In this document: one piece after another, positions 28,386-35,553 of the stretch
Numbering within the stretch: the first letter of the stretch is position 1
Layout of the letters: each line of letters begins with the position of its first letter
Source of the DNA: a virus
IMG/VR virus record: IMGVR_UViG_3300041405_000148
Location: 1 to 64,000 of that record
Strand: one strand, 5' to 3'
Length of the DNA stretch: 64,000 bases
Translations under genes and position numbers: made by a program
Notes under the pieces: model-generated
What the model was told of the DNA's origin: nothing
The model's database searches: none
What the model saw: only the letters and a program-made list of their open reading frames with translations

Positions 28386-29942
28386 TTATCTTCTTCTCCT
28401 ACGACTTTTTATTGTTGGAGCTGAAACAACAGGGATCTTAACTGCTGTGAAAATGACCTCTTTACAAAGGGTATTATATGCAGAAGCGGCACTATCCGCC
28501 CAATCATCTTTTCTGGTAGATGTAGACCTATCACCATTAAAAGATTCTAATTCTTTATAAAAAGCTTCCAGTGTTGCAGAGTTAGGGAAACTATCTTCCA
28601 CAATATAAACTGAACCATTTTGACAAGCAGAACTGAAAGGCATAAACCTGATCATTTTCTTTTGGTTAGAAGGTGTCGGATCTGGTTTAACTTTAAAACC
28701 ACTTTGATTTAACTTTTTAGCAGCTTCTGTATACTCTACAATACCTGCTGCCGGGTCTTTCGGTAAAATGATAGTACACTCATAACCATCAATTTCAGCT
28801 TGAGATGCAATTAATTTATCCCTGTCGCCTGGTCTTTTCCTGAACCTGCCATAAACCATAGTCTTTTCATCAAAGGTTTCATCATCATAATCACCAAAGA
28901 TATAAATGAATCCATCTTTATCTTTCGCCATTTTAACTGATGCTGTAAAGTCAGGGTGTCTGTTTGTATCAGAAGGTTCATTATATGCTTTATCCCAAGC
29001 ACGAACAAACTTAAAACTTCTTCTAAAATCTTTCGGCAAGTCTGCAAGTTTCTTCGTGTGCAACCACTCTCTATCCCATACGTTAGCACCTTCAGGACGA
29101 ACAAGCCAGTTTCCATCTAAAAGACGAGCACGTTGAATTTTGGTCTGAGCTTTTAGGTTAGAAAGATATTTAGGGTTAGCACGGATCAGTTCAGGGTTGT
29201 CAAATATGTTCCCATTGATGAAGCAGAAAGTCATAGGTGGAACATAGACTCGTTCACCTGTATTATCATTGTCAACATAACATAAATCTGGGTATTCCAG
29301 AGCGAGTTCTTCTGGCGTATCTGCGAAAACTGGTTTGTCTTCTACAATAACGAAATAACGTATTTTACCACAACGGTCTTCACGTGGGTAACCTTCTTCA
29401 TCAAGATACCACTGAACCCAAGATAATACCCAACTGTCCGGGTCTGGGTTAGTTGAAGCCATACAGAACGAATCTGTCTCTGACGCAGAACGCAGACGAC
29501 CTATTAGATAAAGGAATTGTGTCTGGGAAAAGTGCGTCAGCTCATCAAAGGCTACCATTGAATACTGTAGACCCTGATGGTTACCTTCCGCATCGCCTTC
29601 ATTCTCCAAGTGGGTGAATTTTAATGTACCACCTTTGGTGTTTCCAAAGATGATCTCCATATCTTTCTCACGGATTCGTGGTTGAAGTTGCGAGTAAAGT
29701 TTTTTAGCTTCTGTAAATAATCCACCTGCACCTCTGAGTGGTGGCGATGTTCTACGAAAAAGAACACCTTCAAAATTTGGATCGTGAGCTGCATATTTTA
29801 AAGCTTTCAAAAGAATTAAACGAGACTTACCTGAACCAGCAGCACCACCGTATATCATTACGTCAGCTTTTGTATCCAGGGCCATTTTCTGTTTTCCTTC
29901 TTGAGCTTTAAAAACAATCTCTTGTTGTTTCTTAATAGCCAA
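28386..29942 (-). CDS. Terminase large subunit
   Basis: A 518-residue packaging motor. Walker A is MIYGGAAGSGKSRLIL near residue 30. The Walker B-like strand is YSMVAFDELTHF near residue 130. The nuclease part carries RAWDKAYNEPSDTNRHPDFTASVKM and FIYIFGDYDDETF near residue 310, and a later DDWADSAASAYN with acidic metal ligands. The C terminus is very basic (KSRRRRR). A promoter lies just upstream and the portal follows downstream. Confidence 0.9.
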   Translation of the reverse strand: MAIKKQQEIVFKAQEGKQKMALDTKADVMIYGGAAGSGKSRLILLKALKYAAHDPNFEGVLFRRTSPPLRGAGGLFTEAKKLYSQLQPRIREKDMEIIFGNTKGGTLKFTHLENEGDAEGNHQGLQYSMVAFDELTHFSQTQFLYLIGRLRSASETDSFCMASTNPDPDSWVLSWVQWYLDEEGYPREDRCGKIRYFVIVEDKPVFADTPEELALEYPDLCYVDNDNTGERVYVPPMTFCFINGNIFDNPELIRANPKYLSNLKAQTKIQRARLLDGNWLVRPEGANVWDREWLHTKKLADLPKDFRRSFKFVRAWDKAYNEPSDTNRHPDFTASVKMAKDKDGFIYIFGDYDDETFDEKTMVYGRFRKRPGDRDKLIASQAEIDGYECTIILPKDPAAGIVEYTEAAKKLNQSGFKVKPDPTPSNQKKMIRFMPFSSACQNGSVYIVEDSFPNSATLEAFYKELESFNGDRSTSTRKDDWADSAASAYNTLCKEVIFTAVKIPVVSAPTIKSRRRRR

Positions 29943-29971
29943 GCGGCCTCCTTATTAGTTAATCTAATGTT

Positions 29972-30001
29972 AGTATACCCCCTTAACATAACTTTTGTCA
30001 A
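29972..30001 (-). promoter_or_regulatory. Promoter for terminase gene
   Basis: On the minus strand TTGACA (30001-29996), an 18-base spacer and TATACT (29977-29972). It lies between the tRNA-block terminator and the terminase start. Confidence 0.7.
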
Positions 30002-30030
30002 GAGTCAATAGATTTATCTAAATTTAGGCA

Positions 30031-30056
30031 ATAAAAAACCACCCGAAGGTGGTTGA
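30031..30056 (-). terminator. Terminator closing the tRNA block
   Basis: On the minus strand AACCACC and GGTGGTT form a 7-bp stem closed by a TTCG tetraloop, followed by TTTTTTAT. It separates tRNA/ncRNA transcription from the terminase operon. Confidence 0.85.
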
Positions 30057-30061
30057 TTATT

Positions 30062-30136
30062 TTTGCAGGTCTCACTCTTATACCGGGCTTAAATTGCATA
30101 CCATCCCGATAGAGTCCCTGTATGCTGCACTGCAAA
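30062..30136 (-). ncRNA. Structured RNA candidate 1 (pseudoknot)
   Basis: A 75-base intergenic segment between the last tRNA-like gene and the terminator. The ends pair over 7 bp (30130-30136 with 30062-30068). An inner hairpin pairs 30120-30125 with 30096-30101. Its loop (30105-30115) can pair with downstream bases 30074-30087 over 11 bp with two small bulges, forming a pseudoknot. No ORF is seen. The paired ends and complementarity are read directly; the existence of the RNA is inferred. Confidence 0.5.
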
Positions 30137-30141
30137 TTGTG

Positions 30142-30209
30142 TGGGACTGTGGATTCTAACCACGTCTTAGATACCCTGTACCTACGTTCTCCATTGAACT
30201 ATGTCCCAA
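30142..30209 (-). pseudogene. tRNA-like sequence, degenerate
   Basis: It has a D arm (GTTC..GAAC), a T arm with loop TTAGAAT instead of TTCGAAT, and 5-bp acceptor pairing GGGAC / GTCCC. The anticodon arm (TAGGT / ATCTA, loop ACAGGGT) lacks T at position 33, and no CCA is encoded. I cannot assign an identity. Confidence 0.45.
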
Positions 30210-30211
30210 CT

Positions 30212-30288
30212 TGGTACACCGTACAGGAGTCGAACCTGTAACCTACTGCTTAGAAGGCAGCTAAACTATCCAATTGTTCTAACGGTGC
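30212..30288 (-). tRNA. tRNA-Arg (TCT)
   Basis: Acceptor GCACCGT pairs with ACGGTGT (one G-U). The anticodon loop is CTTCTAA, the T loop is TTCGACT, and 3' CCA is encoded. It reads AGA. Confidence 0.85.
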
Positions 30289-30340
30289 ATTTTATCTTAT
30301 ATCCATTATACTTTCAACATCCTTAAAGTACAATCTTTTT

Positions 30341-30426
30341 TGGTACCTCCAGCCAGACTCGAACTGACACAACCAATAGTCGAGGGATTTTAAATCCCTT
30401 GTGTCTACTAATTTCACCATCTGGGC
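30341..30426 (-). tRNA. tRNA-Leu (TAA), damaged acceptor stem
   Basis: Class II body very like enterobacterial tRNA-Leu: D arm GGTGAAATTAGTAGACAC, anticodon loop TTTAAAA, long variable arm and encoded CCA. The 5' acceptor strand GCCCAGA does not pair properly with the 3' strand TGGAGGT, so function is doubtful. An intact TAA gene lies at 31372-31459. Confidence 0.65.
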
Positions 30427-30432
30427 AAATAT

Positions 30433-30618
30433 TTACTCTTGTATATCCTGATAAGCCGATTTATAACCACGATTCCAGGCATATTGCAACATAAGATTAA
30501 GACTTTTTAGTTGATCTTCACTCCATCCTTTTGTGGAAGGAATATTTTTATTTGAAGAATCTGCATTACTTGCATCTTCCATAATTTCATTAACATCATT
30601 ATGAATATAACCAGCCAT
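30433..30618 (-). CDS. Hypothetical 61-residue protein
   Basis: A small acidic protein (MAGYIHNDVNEIMEDASNAD at its start) with a helical C terminus, WSEDQLKSLNLMLQYAWNRGY. The ATG at 30618 has GAGG upstream; a longer reading would run through the neighbouring tRNA gene. No family recognised. It lies within the tRNA block. Confidence 0.6.
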   Translation of the reverse strand: MAGYIHNDVNEIMEDASNADSSNKNIPSTKGWSEDQLKSLNLMLQYAWNRGYKSAYQDIQE

Positions 30619-30650
30619 TTTTATAACCTCAAACTTAAATAGTTTAATTA

Positions 30651-30727
30651 TGGTAGCCCTTGTTGGACTTGAACCAGCGATCAATCGATTATAAGTCGAG
30701 TACTCTGACCAACCGAGCTAACGGTGC
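30651..30727 (-). tRNA. tRNA-Ile (TAT), damaged acceptor stem
   Basis: Anticodon loop CTTATAA on a TCGA stem, D arm GCTC..GAGT, and encoded CCA. The 5' strand GCACCGT, identical to that of the neighbouring tRNA-Arg, cannot pair with the 3' strand AAGGGCT. The T stem also has a mismatch. It looks like a chimera of two tRNA genes. Confidence 0.65.
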
Positions 30728-30733
30728 ATTGTT

Positions 30734-30819
30734 TGGTGGAAGGTGTGGGATTTGAACCCACGAACCCTTTCGGATTTACACATTAGCAGTGTGCTGTCTT
30801 ACCACTTGACTAACCTTCC
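30734..30819 (-). tRNA. tRNA-Ser (GCT)
   Basis: Perfect acceptor GGAAGGT / ACCTTCC, long variable arm (TCCGAAAGGG), T loop TTCAAAT, anticodon loop CTGCTAA and encoded CCA. Confidence 0.9.
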
Positions 30820-30822
30820 TTA

Positions 30823-30937
30823 AAAATGTTTATGTCCGGCACTCTCTACAGGTGGTCAATCCCGTCTATAGGGCATCCACATCTATTGTGGTTGACCTAG
30901 CCCCTAAGATGAAAGAAAGCACCAGCATAAACACTTT
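30823..30937 (-). ncRNA. Structured RNA candidate 2 (long terminal stem, pseudoknot)
   Basis: A 115-base segment between tRNA-Ser and tRNA-Cys whose two ends pair over 24 bp with one bulged base. Outer 12 bp: 30926-30937 with 30823-30834. Bulge: 30835. Next 12 bp: 30914-30925 with 30836-30847. Several pairs are G-U only when read as minus-strand RNA, which sets the strand. Inside, 30892-30897 pairs with 30854-30859 and stacks on hairpin 30877-30881/30887-30891. Bases 30900-30906 can pair into that domain at 30869-30874. No ORF is seen. It resembles, in layout only, Y-type or other stable phage RNAs. Confidence 0.65.
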
Positions 30938-30942
30938 AAAAT

Positions 30943-31018
30943 TGGAAGACGGTACGGGACTCTAACCCGCATGTAACGAATTTGCAATTCGCTGCCTAAA
31001 ACATTCAGCCAACCGTCC
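30943..31018 (-). tRNA. tRNA-Cys (GCA)
   Basis: Acceptor GGACGGT / ACCGTCT, anticodon loop TTGCAAA, discriminator T, encoded CCA. The T loop is TTAGAGT, so the invariant C56 is A. The D loop has GT in place of the usual GG, which could restore a U19-A56 tertiary pair. Confidence 0.8.
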
Positions 31019-31021
31019 TAT

Positions 31022-31110
31022 TGAATTAGTGTCCGTATCGTGGACTAACGTTTCACTTCGCAGGTGAAATTCTTCTTCTAGCAGAAGATGGTATGACTAG
31101 TCAGGATTGT
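31022..31110 (-). ncRNA. Hairpin-rich intergenic RNA segment
   Basis: Four short hairpins in a row: 31023-31048 (TTAG..CTAA with TCC..GGA), 31051-31069 (TTTCAC / GTGAAA, loop CTGCGAA), 31074-31087 (CTTCT / AGAAG) and palindrome TGACTAGTCA at 31094-31103. No ORF and no closing stem was found. It may be a processing spacer or another stable RNA. Confidence 0.35.
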
Positions 31111-31114
31111 TTGG

Positions 31115-31241
31115 TTTAGAGTCCTTAGTTCCTCAAACCTCTACTGAGGATGAAAGTACATGTACCAGTCATCCCGTTCGTTTTCTGCGGCCTCTGCCTT
31201 TCGACACTCCACTGAGTAGGACCTTTCCTAAGAACTCTAAA
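31115..31241 (-). ncRNA. Structured RNA candidate 3 (14-bp terminal stem)
   Basis: A 127-base segment between two tRNA genes. Its ends pair over 14 bp (31228-31241 with 31115-31128), one of them a G-U pair as minus-strand RNA. Inside are hairpins 31131-31135/31145-31149 and 31148-31153/31169-31174, the latter enclosing the palindrome GTACATGTAC. No ORF. Same layout as candidate 2: tRNA-sized gap, closed ends, minus strand. Confidence 0.6.
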
Positions 31242-31243
31242 TT

Positions 31244-31325
31244 TGGCGCTCATCCGAGGATTCGAACCTCGATACCTTCTGGTGGCCTACCAGCGTAGCA
31301 CTTACCATCTCAACCTTTCATAGCC
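31244..31325 (-). pseudogene. tRNA-like gene, damaged 5' half
   Basis: The 3' half is canonical: T arm CGAGG TTCGAAT CCTCG, 3' strand GATGAGC, discriminator G, encoded CCA. The 5' half has no strand that pairs with GATGAGC, and the arm CTGGT AGGCC ACCAG gives no standard anticodon loop with T33. Identity undetermined. Confidence 0.5.
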
Positions 31326-31371
31326 TTGGGTTGCAACCCTATCTATCCTCAGTTGGTGCATGAGCATTGTT

Positions 31372-31459
31372 TGGTGCGTCTGGTCGGGATCGAACCGACA
31401 TGCCCATTACGGGCGGGAGATTTTAAGTCTCCTGTATATACCAATTTCACCACAAACGC
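31372..31459 (-). tRNA. tRNA-Leu (TAA)
   Basis: Intact class II tRNA. Acceptor GCGTTTG / CAGACGC, anticodon loop CTTAAAA, long variable arm (CCCGCCCGTAATGGGC), T loop TTCGATC and encoded CCA. Confidence 0.9.
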
Positions 31460-31467
31460 ATTAAATC

Positions 31468-31740
31468 TTATTCTTTGTCTTGACCTTTACGATCTTTCTT
31501 CGTCTTGCCAGTACGAATACGATGTGAAGCAGCGATAACTGTACCACCCTCTGTACGAGAGGTTGACTCCCAGTAATACTCTACATTACCATCTTCATCT
31601 TTACGCTTCTTCATCACAGAAGTTGTTGTAGTCTTTCCACCCAGACGAATCTGACGTGGATCAGAATGAGTCTGTGTAGACTTAGACTGAAACTGGAAAG
31701 GCTGAATGATTGCATCAATTGCAGAAGTTTTATTAGTCAT
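31468..31740 (-). CDS. Hypothetical 90-residue basic protein
   Basis: Basic protein rich in Thr, Lys and Arg. The C-terminal half reads KKRKDEDGNVEYYWESTSRTEGGTVIAASHRIRTGKTKKDRKG, likely a small beta hairpin domain with charged tails. A good Shine-Dalgarno (AGGAG) precedes it. No family recognised. It lies within the tRNA block between a Leu and a CAT-anticodon gene. Confidence 0.65.
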   Translation of the reverse strand: MTNKTSAIDAIIQPFQFQSKSTQTHSDPRQIRLGGKTTTTSVMKKRKDEDGNVEYYWESTSRTEGGTVIAASHRIRTGKTKKDRKGQDKE

Positions 31741-31764
31741 ATTTATTCTCCTATTATTTAATTT

Positions 31765-31839
31765 TGGTGGCCCCCCAGGGTTACGATCCCTGCCTAAAGT
31801 CTTATGAGGACTCTACTCTCGCCAGTGAGTTATGGGGCC
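31765..31839 (-). tRNA. tRNA with CAT anticodon (Met, or Ile2 if lysidine-modified)
   Basis: Acceptor GGCCCC / GGGGCC, anticodon loop CTCATAA, encoded CCA. The T loop is ATCGTAA. The GGCCCC acceptor resembles enterobacterial tRNA-Ile2, which needs TilS, more than elongator Met. Confidence 0.7.
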
Positions 31840-31871
31840 TTGTGTCTATTCACTTACTTTACCAGAATTCA

Positions 31872-32042
31872 CTACTTCGTGTCAACTGATTGTTGTACTA
31901 ATTTTTCATCTTTTTCTTTGGGGCGTCGTTCAGCAAGAAGTTCTCTTGCTGTCTTGACTCGGCCAAGTTTAACATCAGTCTCAGATAAGTCAACAATTTT
32001 TAAAATTGAATCCATATCAGTGTTATTGATTTCTTTTTCCAT
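31872..32042 (-). CDS. Hypothetical 56-residue acidic protein
   Basis: Small acidic helical protein starting MEKEINNTDMDSILKIVDLS and continuing ETDVKLGRVKTARELLAERR. GAGGTG precedes the ATG. It follows a terminator that ends the Lpp-like gene. No family recognised. Confidence 0.65.
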   Translation of the reverse strand: MEKEINNTDMDSILKIVDLSETDVKLGRVKTARELLAERRPKEKDEKLVQQSVDTK

Positions 32043-32056
32043 TACGCACCTCTAAC

Positions 32057-32089
32057 TAAAAAAGGACACCAAGTTGCCCTGATGTCCTT
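32057..32089 (-). terminator. Terminator after Lpp-like gene
   Basis: On the minus strand a 9-bp stem AAGGACATC / GGTGTCCTT (one G-U), loop of ten, followed by TTTTTT. Confidence 0.8.
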
Positions 32090-32122
32090 ACTATAATCGA
32101 AGTGCTTACTTCAAGTCAACCA

Positions 32123-32356
32123 TTATTTACGATAAGTTGTCACTTGATTATCAAGACGTTGGTTAGCACGTGCTGCTTCACCTTTAGCCTGATCTACATC
32201 CTGACGTAGAGAAACAACATCTTTCTCTAAAACATCAACTTTCTGTTGAACAACTTTTACATCCGTTTGAACTTGGTCAAGGGTAGCATGTTCAGAAGAA
32301 CAACCAGCTAAAGCCAGAGTACCTGCAAGGATTGCACCAAGAATTACTTTATTCAT
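32123..32356 (-). CDS. lpp: Braun lipoprotein (Lpp) homologue
   Basis: A 77-residue protein. It has a signal peptide with lipobox LAGC (Cys at residue 19), then a heptad-repeat helix with EHATLDQVQTDVKVVQQKVD and a C-terminal segment AARANQRLDN..TTYRK. That end is nearly identical to E. coli Lpp, including the terminal Arg-Lys, whose Lys is linked to peptidoglycan in the host. So it should be a lipidated, trimeric outer-membrane protein able to attach to murein. It is most likely captured from a host. It is a lone leftward gene with its own terminator, in the phage tRNA region; a role in stabilising the envelope or blocking other phages is inference. Confidence 0.85.
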   Translation of the reverse strand: MNKVILGAILAGTLALAGCSSEHATLDQVQTDVKVVQQKVDVLEKDVVSLRQDVDQAKGEAARANQRLDNQVTTYRK

Positions 32357-32384
32357 TATTAAATCTCCTTTATTGAGTTGATGC

Positions 32385-32400
32385 GGAAAATCCGCTATAG
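32385..32400 (-). promoter_or_regulatory. Leader hairpin before lpp homologue
   Basis: Perfect short hairpin GCGGA AAA TCCGC in the 5' leader, with -35/-10-like elements nearby (TTGATT, TATAGC, 15-base spacer) that are only a weak promoter match. Confidence 0.35.
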
Positions 32401-32457
32401 GACTATCTTAACATAATCAAAACCTTAAGGCTTTGAGATTAATCTTATTTATTTAAA

Positions 32458-34563
32458 TCAAACACCTTCCACACGGATCTTAACTGTTGCACCTGGAGAC
32501 ATCGTTAAACTGTTTGTACCAGAGAGCAAGATTGTAACAATAACTGTGTTTGTGAAAACTGCACCTGAAAGGCTTGTTGATGTTGCAGTATAAGTGTTAA
32601 CTGTTGCTTGACGAATCCCACCAAGGTTACTTCCTGTACTTAATGCTGTTGCCTGTACATCTAAGATCTCTGTAAAATCTGTACCTAAACTAAGTGTCCA
32701 AGATCCAGCTGAGTCGGCAGTTACTGTGTAGTACTTAACTTTCACCCCTGAAACCTGAGTACCTGCTTGACGAAGATATCTTGTTCCTTGAGCTGATGGA
32801 GCTGCACCGATATCTGTAGAGCTTAAAACAACTGCACCTGTCTTTGTGTTGACTGACGTGACCGGAGCTGCTGTAAGAAATCCTGCATCATTGGTAAGTT
32901 GACTTAAACTTGTTGGCACCACAGGTTTACCCGTCAGATCAGCATAACTCCCACTGAACAACGTAGGCTTATTCTTTATATAATCAAGAGCCGTTGTATT
33001 TGTTTGTGTCCAGTTTGACTGTATCTGTGCTGCTGGGATAACAGGAGTTCCTGTTAAAGAGCTGTATGGTATTGTAGAACCTGTACCAATTTTACTGTCC
33101 AGCGCTGTCTGTAAACCACTCACTTCTGAGATACTATGTGTGTGATCAACAGCTGCTGCACCTACATCACTTGCTGTTAAAGTTACTGCTCCAGTTTTAC
33201 TGTTAACTGATACAACAGGATAATTCACCACAGGTATAGTTGGTTTATTTTTGATGAAATCAACTGCTGAGGTATTTGTCTGACTCCAATCAGATTGAAC
33301 TTGACTTGCAGGGATTGTTGGCTTGTTAGATAATGAATTATAACTGCCATCAAATAAAACTGGCTTATCTTTTAAATCTGTGTATGACCCTGTTTGTGAG
33401 ACTGTTGAGAGCGTTGGTAGACCAGTAAGGTCAGAATACTTACCAGAGAATAATGTTGGCTTATTGGAAAGATCATTGTAACTCCCGCTAAATAATTCTG
33501 GTTTATTACTCAAGTCTTCGTAAAGACCTGAAGTTGCTACTTCAGACAGGACAGGTGCATCTTCGATTTGATTGTAAGAGAAGCTAGAACCTTCTGTCAT
33601 TTTACCATCAAGACTAGATTGTAACCCATCTATCTCACTTATTGAGTGGCTATGTATCACCTCAGCAGCACCCACATCAGAGGCTGTTAATTTCACATCC
33701 CCTGTCTGGTCATTGACAGAATCTACAGGATAATCAACCTCATTTGCAACAGGTTTATTTACGAGATCTTCATAATTCCCTGTAAAAGCAACCTTTGAAA
33801 TGTCGTTAGCGCCAAGTAACCCGACATACTCACCTCTTTGAACATAGGCACTCATCTTAGGGACATTGTTAGAAGAACCTTTTAAGGATACACTGTCTGC
33901 TAAGATCTCATATGTTAACTCTGTACCTGCTGACAATGGAACTGGTGAGTCTTTAAAATCAATGATATTTTCACCAACCTGAAAGTCATAACCAGTTTCT
34001 TGCCCTAAGTATGCAGCTTTAGTTGGAAGATATTTTAAAGTTATATTACCTTTTGAGATCCTGATTCTGACATTCTTCATAGTAGATGCAGCTGTAAGTA
34101 TAATACTATTTGTTCTTGCATCCAACTGTGTCACATATTTAAATGTTAATGGATTGGTTGTTATTGTTTTCGTGTCTTCAGGCGAACCATCATACCTAAA
34201 CTCACCTTCCAGTAACTTAAAGTAGAAAGGTTTAGAGGATGCTCTATCTCTTGGAACATAATAATCCACAAGTTGGTATTGTTTTTGGTCTAAGTGATTA
34301 TACAAACCTAAGTAACCTGAAGCTTCAGAGACGGTGATCAAGTCCCCGAAATTTACAGAGCCTGACTCAACACCAAAATGGTCAGGAGCCAGAACAGTAC
34401 CATCAGACAACTGACGTATACCTATTCCTACCAACTTACCCACTGAGTTTTTCACAAAAACCTGATTGACAGGCATTTCTTTGAGAAGTTGAGTTGAAGT
34501 ATCTTCTCCTGGAGTTGAAGCAGAACCTCCGCTACCAGTCATATAATATGGTTTAACTGTCAT
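32458..34563 (-). CDS. Large fibre protein with repeated YxDLxxKP modules
   Basis: A 701-residue protein. The first 260 residues look like a virion-binding region. Residues 260-590 hold about ten repeats of the type 'G.Y.DL..KP.LF' and two copies of 'V.SVN.KTGAV.LTASDVGAA...H.HSISE..GLQ.ALDSK'. The C-terminal 110 residues are beta-rich. Such repeats occur in head-fibre and side-fibre proteins. It lies apart from the main fibre cluster, next to a small virion-like protein and spanins, so it could be a head fibre. Confidence 0.7.
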   Translation of the reverse strand: MTVKPYYMTGSGGSASTPGEDTSTQLLKEMPVNQVFVKNSVGKLVGIGIRQLSDGTVLAPDHFGVESGSVNFGDLITVSEASGYLGLYNHLDQKQYQLVDYYVPRDRASSKPFYFKLLEGEFRYDGSPEDTKTITTNPLTFKYVTQLDARTNSIILTAASTMKNVRIRISKGNITLKYLPTKAAYLGQETGYDFQVGENIIDFKDSPVPLSAGTELTYEILADSVSLKGSSNNVPKMSAYVQRGEYVGLLGANDISKVAFTGNYEDLVNKPVANEVDYPVDSVNDQTGDVKLTASDVGAAEVIHSHSISEIDGLQSSLDGKMTEGSSFSYNQIEDAPVLSEVATSGLYEDLSNKPELFSGSYNDLSNKPTLFSGKYSDLTGLPTLSTVSQTGSYTDLKDKPVLFDGSYNSLSNKPTIPASQVQSDWSQTNTSAVDFIKNKPTIPVVNYPVVSVNSKTGAVTLTASDVGAAAVDHTHSISEVSGLQTALDSKIGTGSTIPYSSLTGTPVIPAAQIQSNWTQTNTTALDYIKNKPTLFSGSYADLTGKPVVPTSLSQLTNDAGFLTAAPVTSVNTKTGAVVLSSTDIGAAPSAQGTRYLRQAGTQVSGVKVKYYTVTADSAGSWTLSLGTDFTEILDVQATALSTGSNLGGIRQATVNTYTATSTSLSGAVFTNTVIVTILLSGTNSLTMSPGATVKIRVEGV

Positions 34564-34572
34564 ACTAACCCC

Positions 34573-34842
34573 TTATTCAAAAACCTGAACACAAACAGCA
34601 CCAGAGCCATAAATCCAAACTCCTGAAATAGAAGCTGAAGTCACAACACAAGTTTCATTAGACATTAACAAGTAACCATCTCTTGATGAAGCTATAGGTT
34701 GTGTTGATCGGACTTGGATATAAAGACCAGTAGCAGTTTTATTCTGTATTAATAAGTTAGTACCTTTTGGGATCTTTGTCGCAGCGTATACATCTGTATA
34801 GCCAGTATTTGAAATTCTTATGTCTGGTATTGTGTCTGCCAT
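34573..34842 (-). CDS. Small beta-rich virion-like protein
   Basis: An 89-residue protein (MADTIPDIRISNTGYTDVYA at start) of alternating hydrophobic strands. It lies nine bases before the large fibre gene and is probably its partner or a base for fibre attachment. A leader hairpin-prone AT-rich segment precedes it (34843-34930). Confidence 0.5.
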   Translation of the reverse strand: MADTIPDIRISNTGYTDVYAATKIPKGTNLLIQNKTATGLYIQVRSTQPIASSRDGYLLMSNETCVVTSASISGVWIYGSGAVCVQVFE

Positions 34843-34933
34843 AATAAAAAACCCTTTTAATCAAAAATACGAAAGAAGTATTTCTCCTTACAATATTTTA
34901 TCATAAAAGGGCTTTAAGATCTACAAATTTGTG

Positions 34934-35188
34934 TTAATTTTGTTGTGTAACTCTGTTTATGATCCTAACAGTGCTCCCTTGTTGGTTAACTAAGTATGCA
35001 GATTCATCACAATAAATTAGAATTTCATCACCATCAGAAATAACTTTAGCTATTGGCATCTCCTTTGTTGTAGGGTGGTAAAGAAGAACTTCTGTCTTCA
35101 CACCCACTTCATGATAAACTTCTTCCTCTTTAACAAACATGCCATGATCTTCATAATCAGCTGGACGAACGATTTTTAATGTATACAT
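34934..35188 (-). CDS. Hypothetical 84-residue protein
   Basis: Beta-rich protein (MYTLKIVRPADYEDHGMFV..., VLLYHPTTKEMPIAKVISDGDEILIYCDESAYLVN). No family recognised. It lies between the spanin pair and the fibre gene, with a normal Shine-Dalgarno. Confidence 0.6.
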   Translation of the reverse strand: MYTLKIVRPADYEDHGMFVKEEEVYHEVGVKTEVLLYHPTTKEMPIAKVISDGDEILIYCDESAYLVNQQGSTVRIINRVTQQN

Positions 35189-35202
35189 TTATTTCTCCCT
35201 AG

Positions 35203-35553
35203 TTATTTAATTACACCACTTGCCACTAATCTTTTATAATACTGACTCCATTCCCTACGAATATCCCTGTCCTGCTGCCATAATTTTGAATTGTTTCTTG
35301 TTATCACTTCTAATGCAGCTGAATTAGTTGCACCATTCTTCAGTTGCTCTTCTGTTGGCTGCTCCGGTGGTAATGGATCTTCCAACCAAGCAGGGTCAGC
35401 TTTTTCTACGGGAATACTTGACACTACAGCGCAATTATTCGGGTAGACTGTCTTTGTAGAGCTGCAACCACTTAGGATCAAGACAAAGCTTGCTGCCATC
35501 AGAAGTTTTGCTGTATTCAACGACTTTTGTTTGCACTTTATCACTTTTTGCAC
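35203..35553 (-). CDS. Outer-membrane spanin (Rz1-like lipoprotein)
   Basis: A 116-residue protein with a signal peptide ending in lipobox LSGC (Cys near residue 30), then a proline-rich segment (DPLPPEQPTEEQ). It starts out of frame inside the Rz-like gene, overlapping its last 119 bases, the classic overlapping Rz/Rz1 arrangement. It should bridge to the inner-membrane spanin and fuse the membranes at lysis. Confidence 0.8.
   Translation of the reverse strand: MQKVIKCKQKSLNTAKLLMAASFVLILSGCSSTKTVYPNNCAVVSSIPVEKADPAWLEDPLPPEQPTEEQLKNGATNSAALEVITRNNSKLWQQDRDIRREWSQYYKRLVASGVIK

Noticed and set aside
31804-32055. Plus-strand frame over the small acidic protein gene
   Set aside because: It begins inside a tRNA gene and has no ribosome site; the minus-strand 56-residue gene with GAGGTG explains the region.
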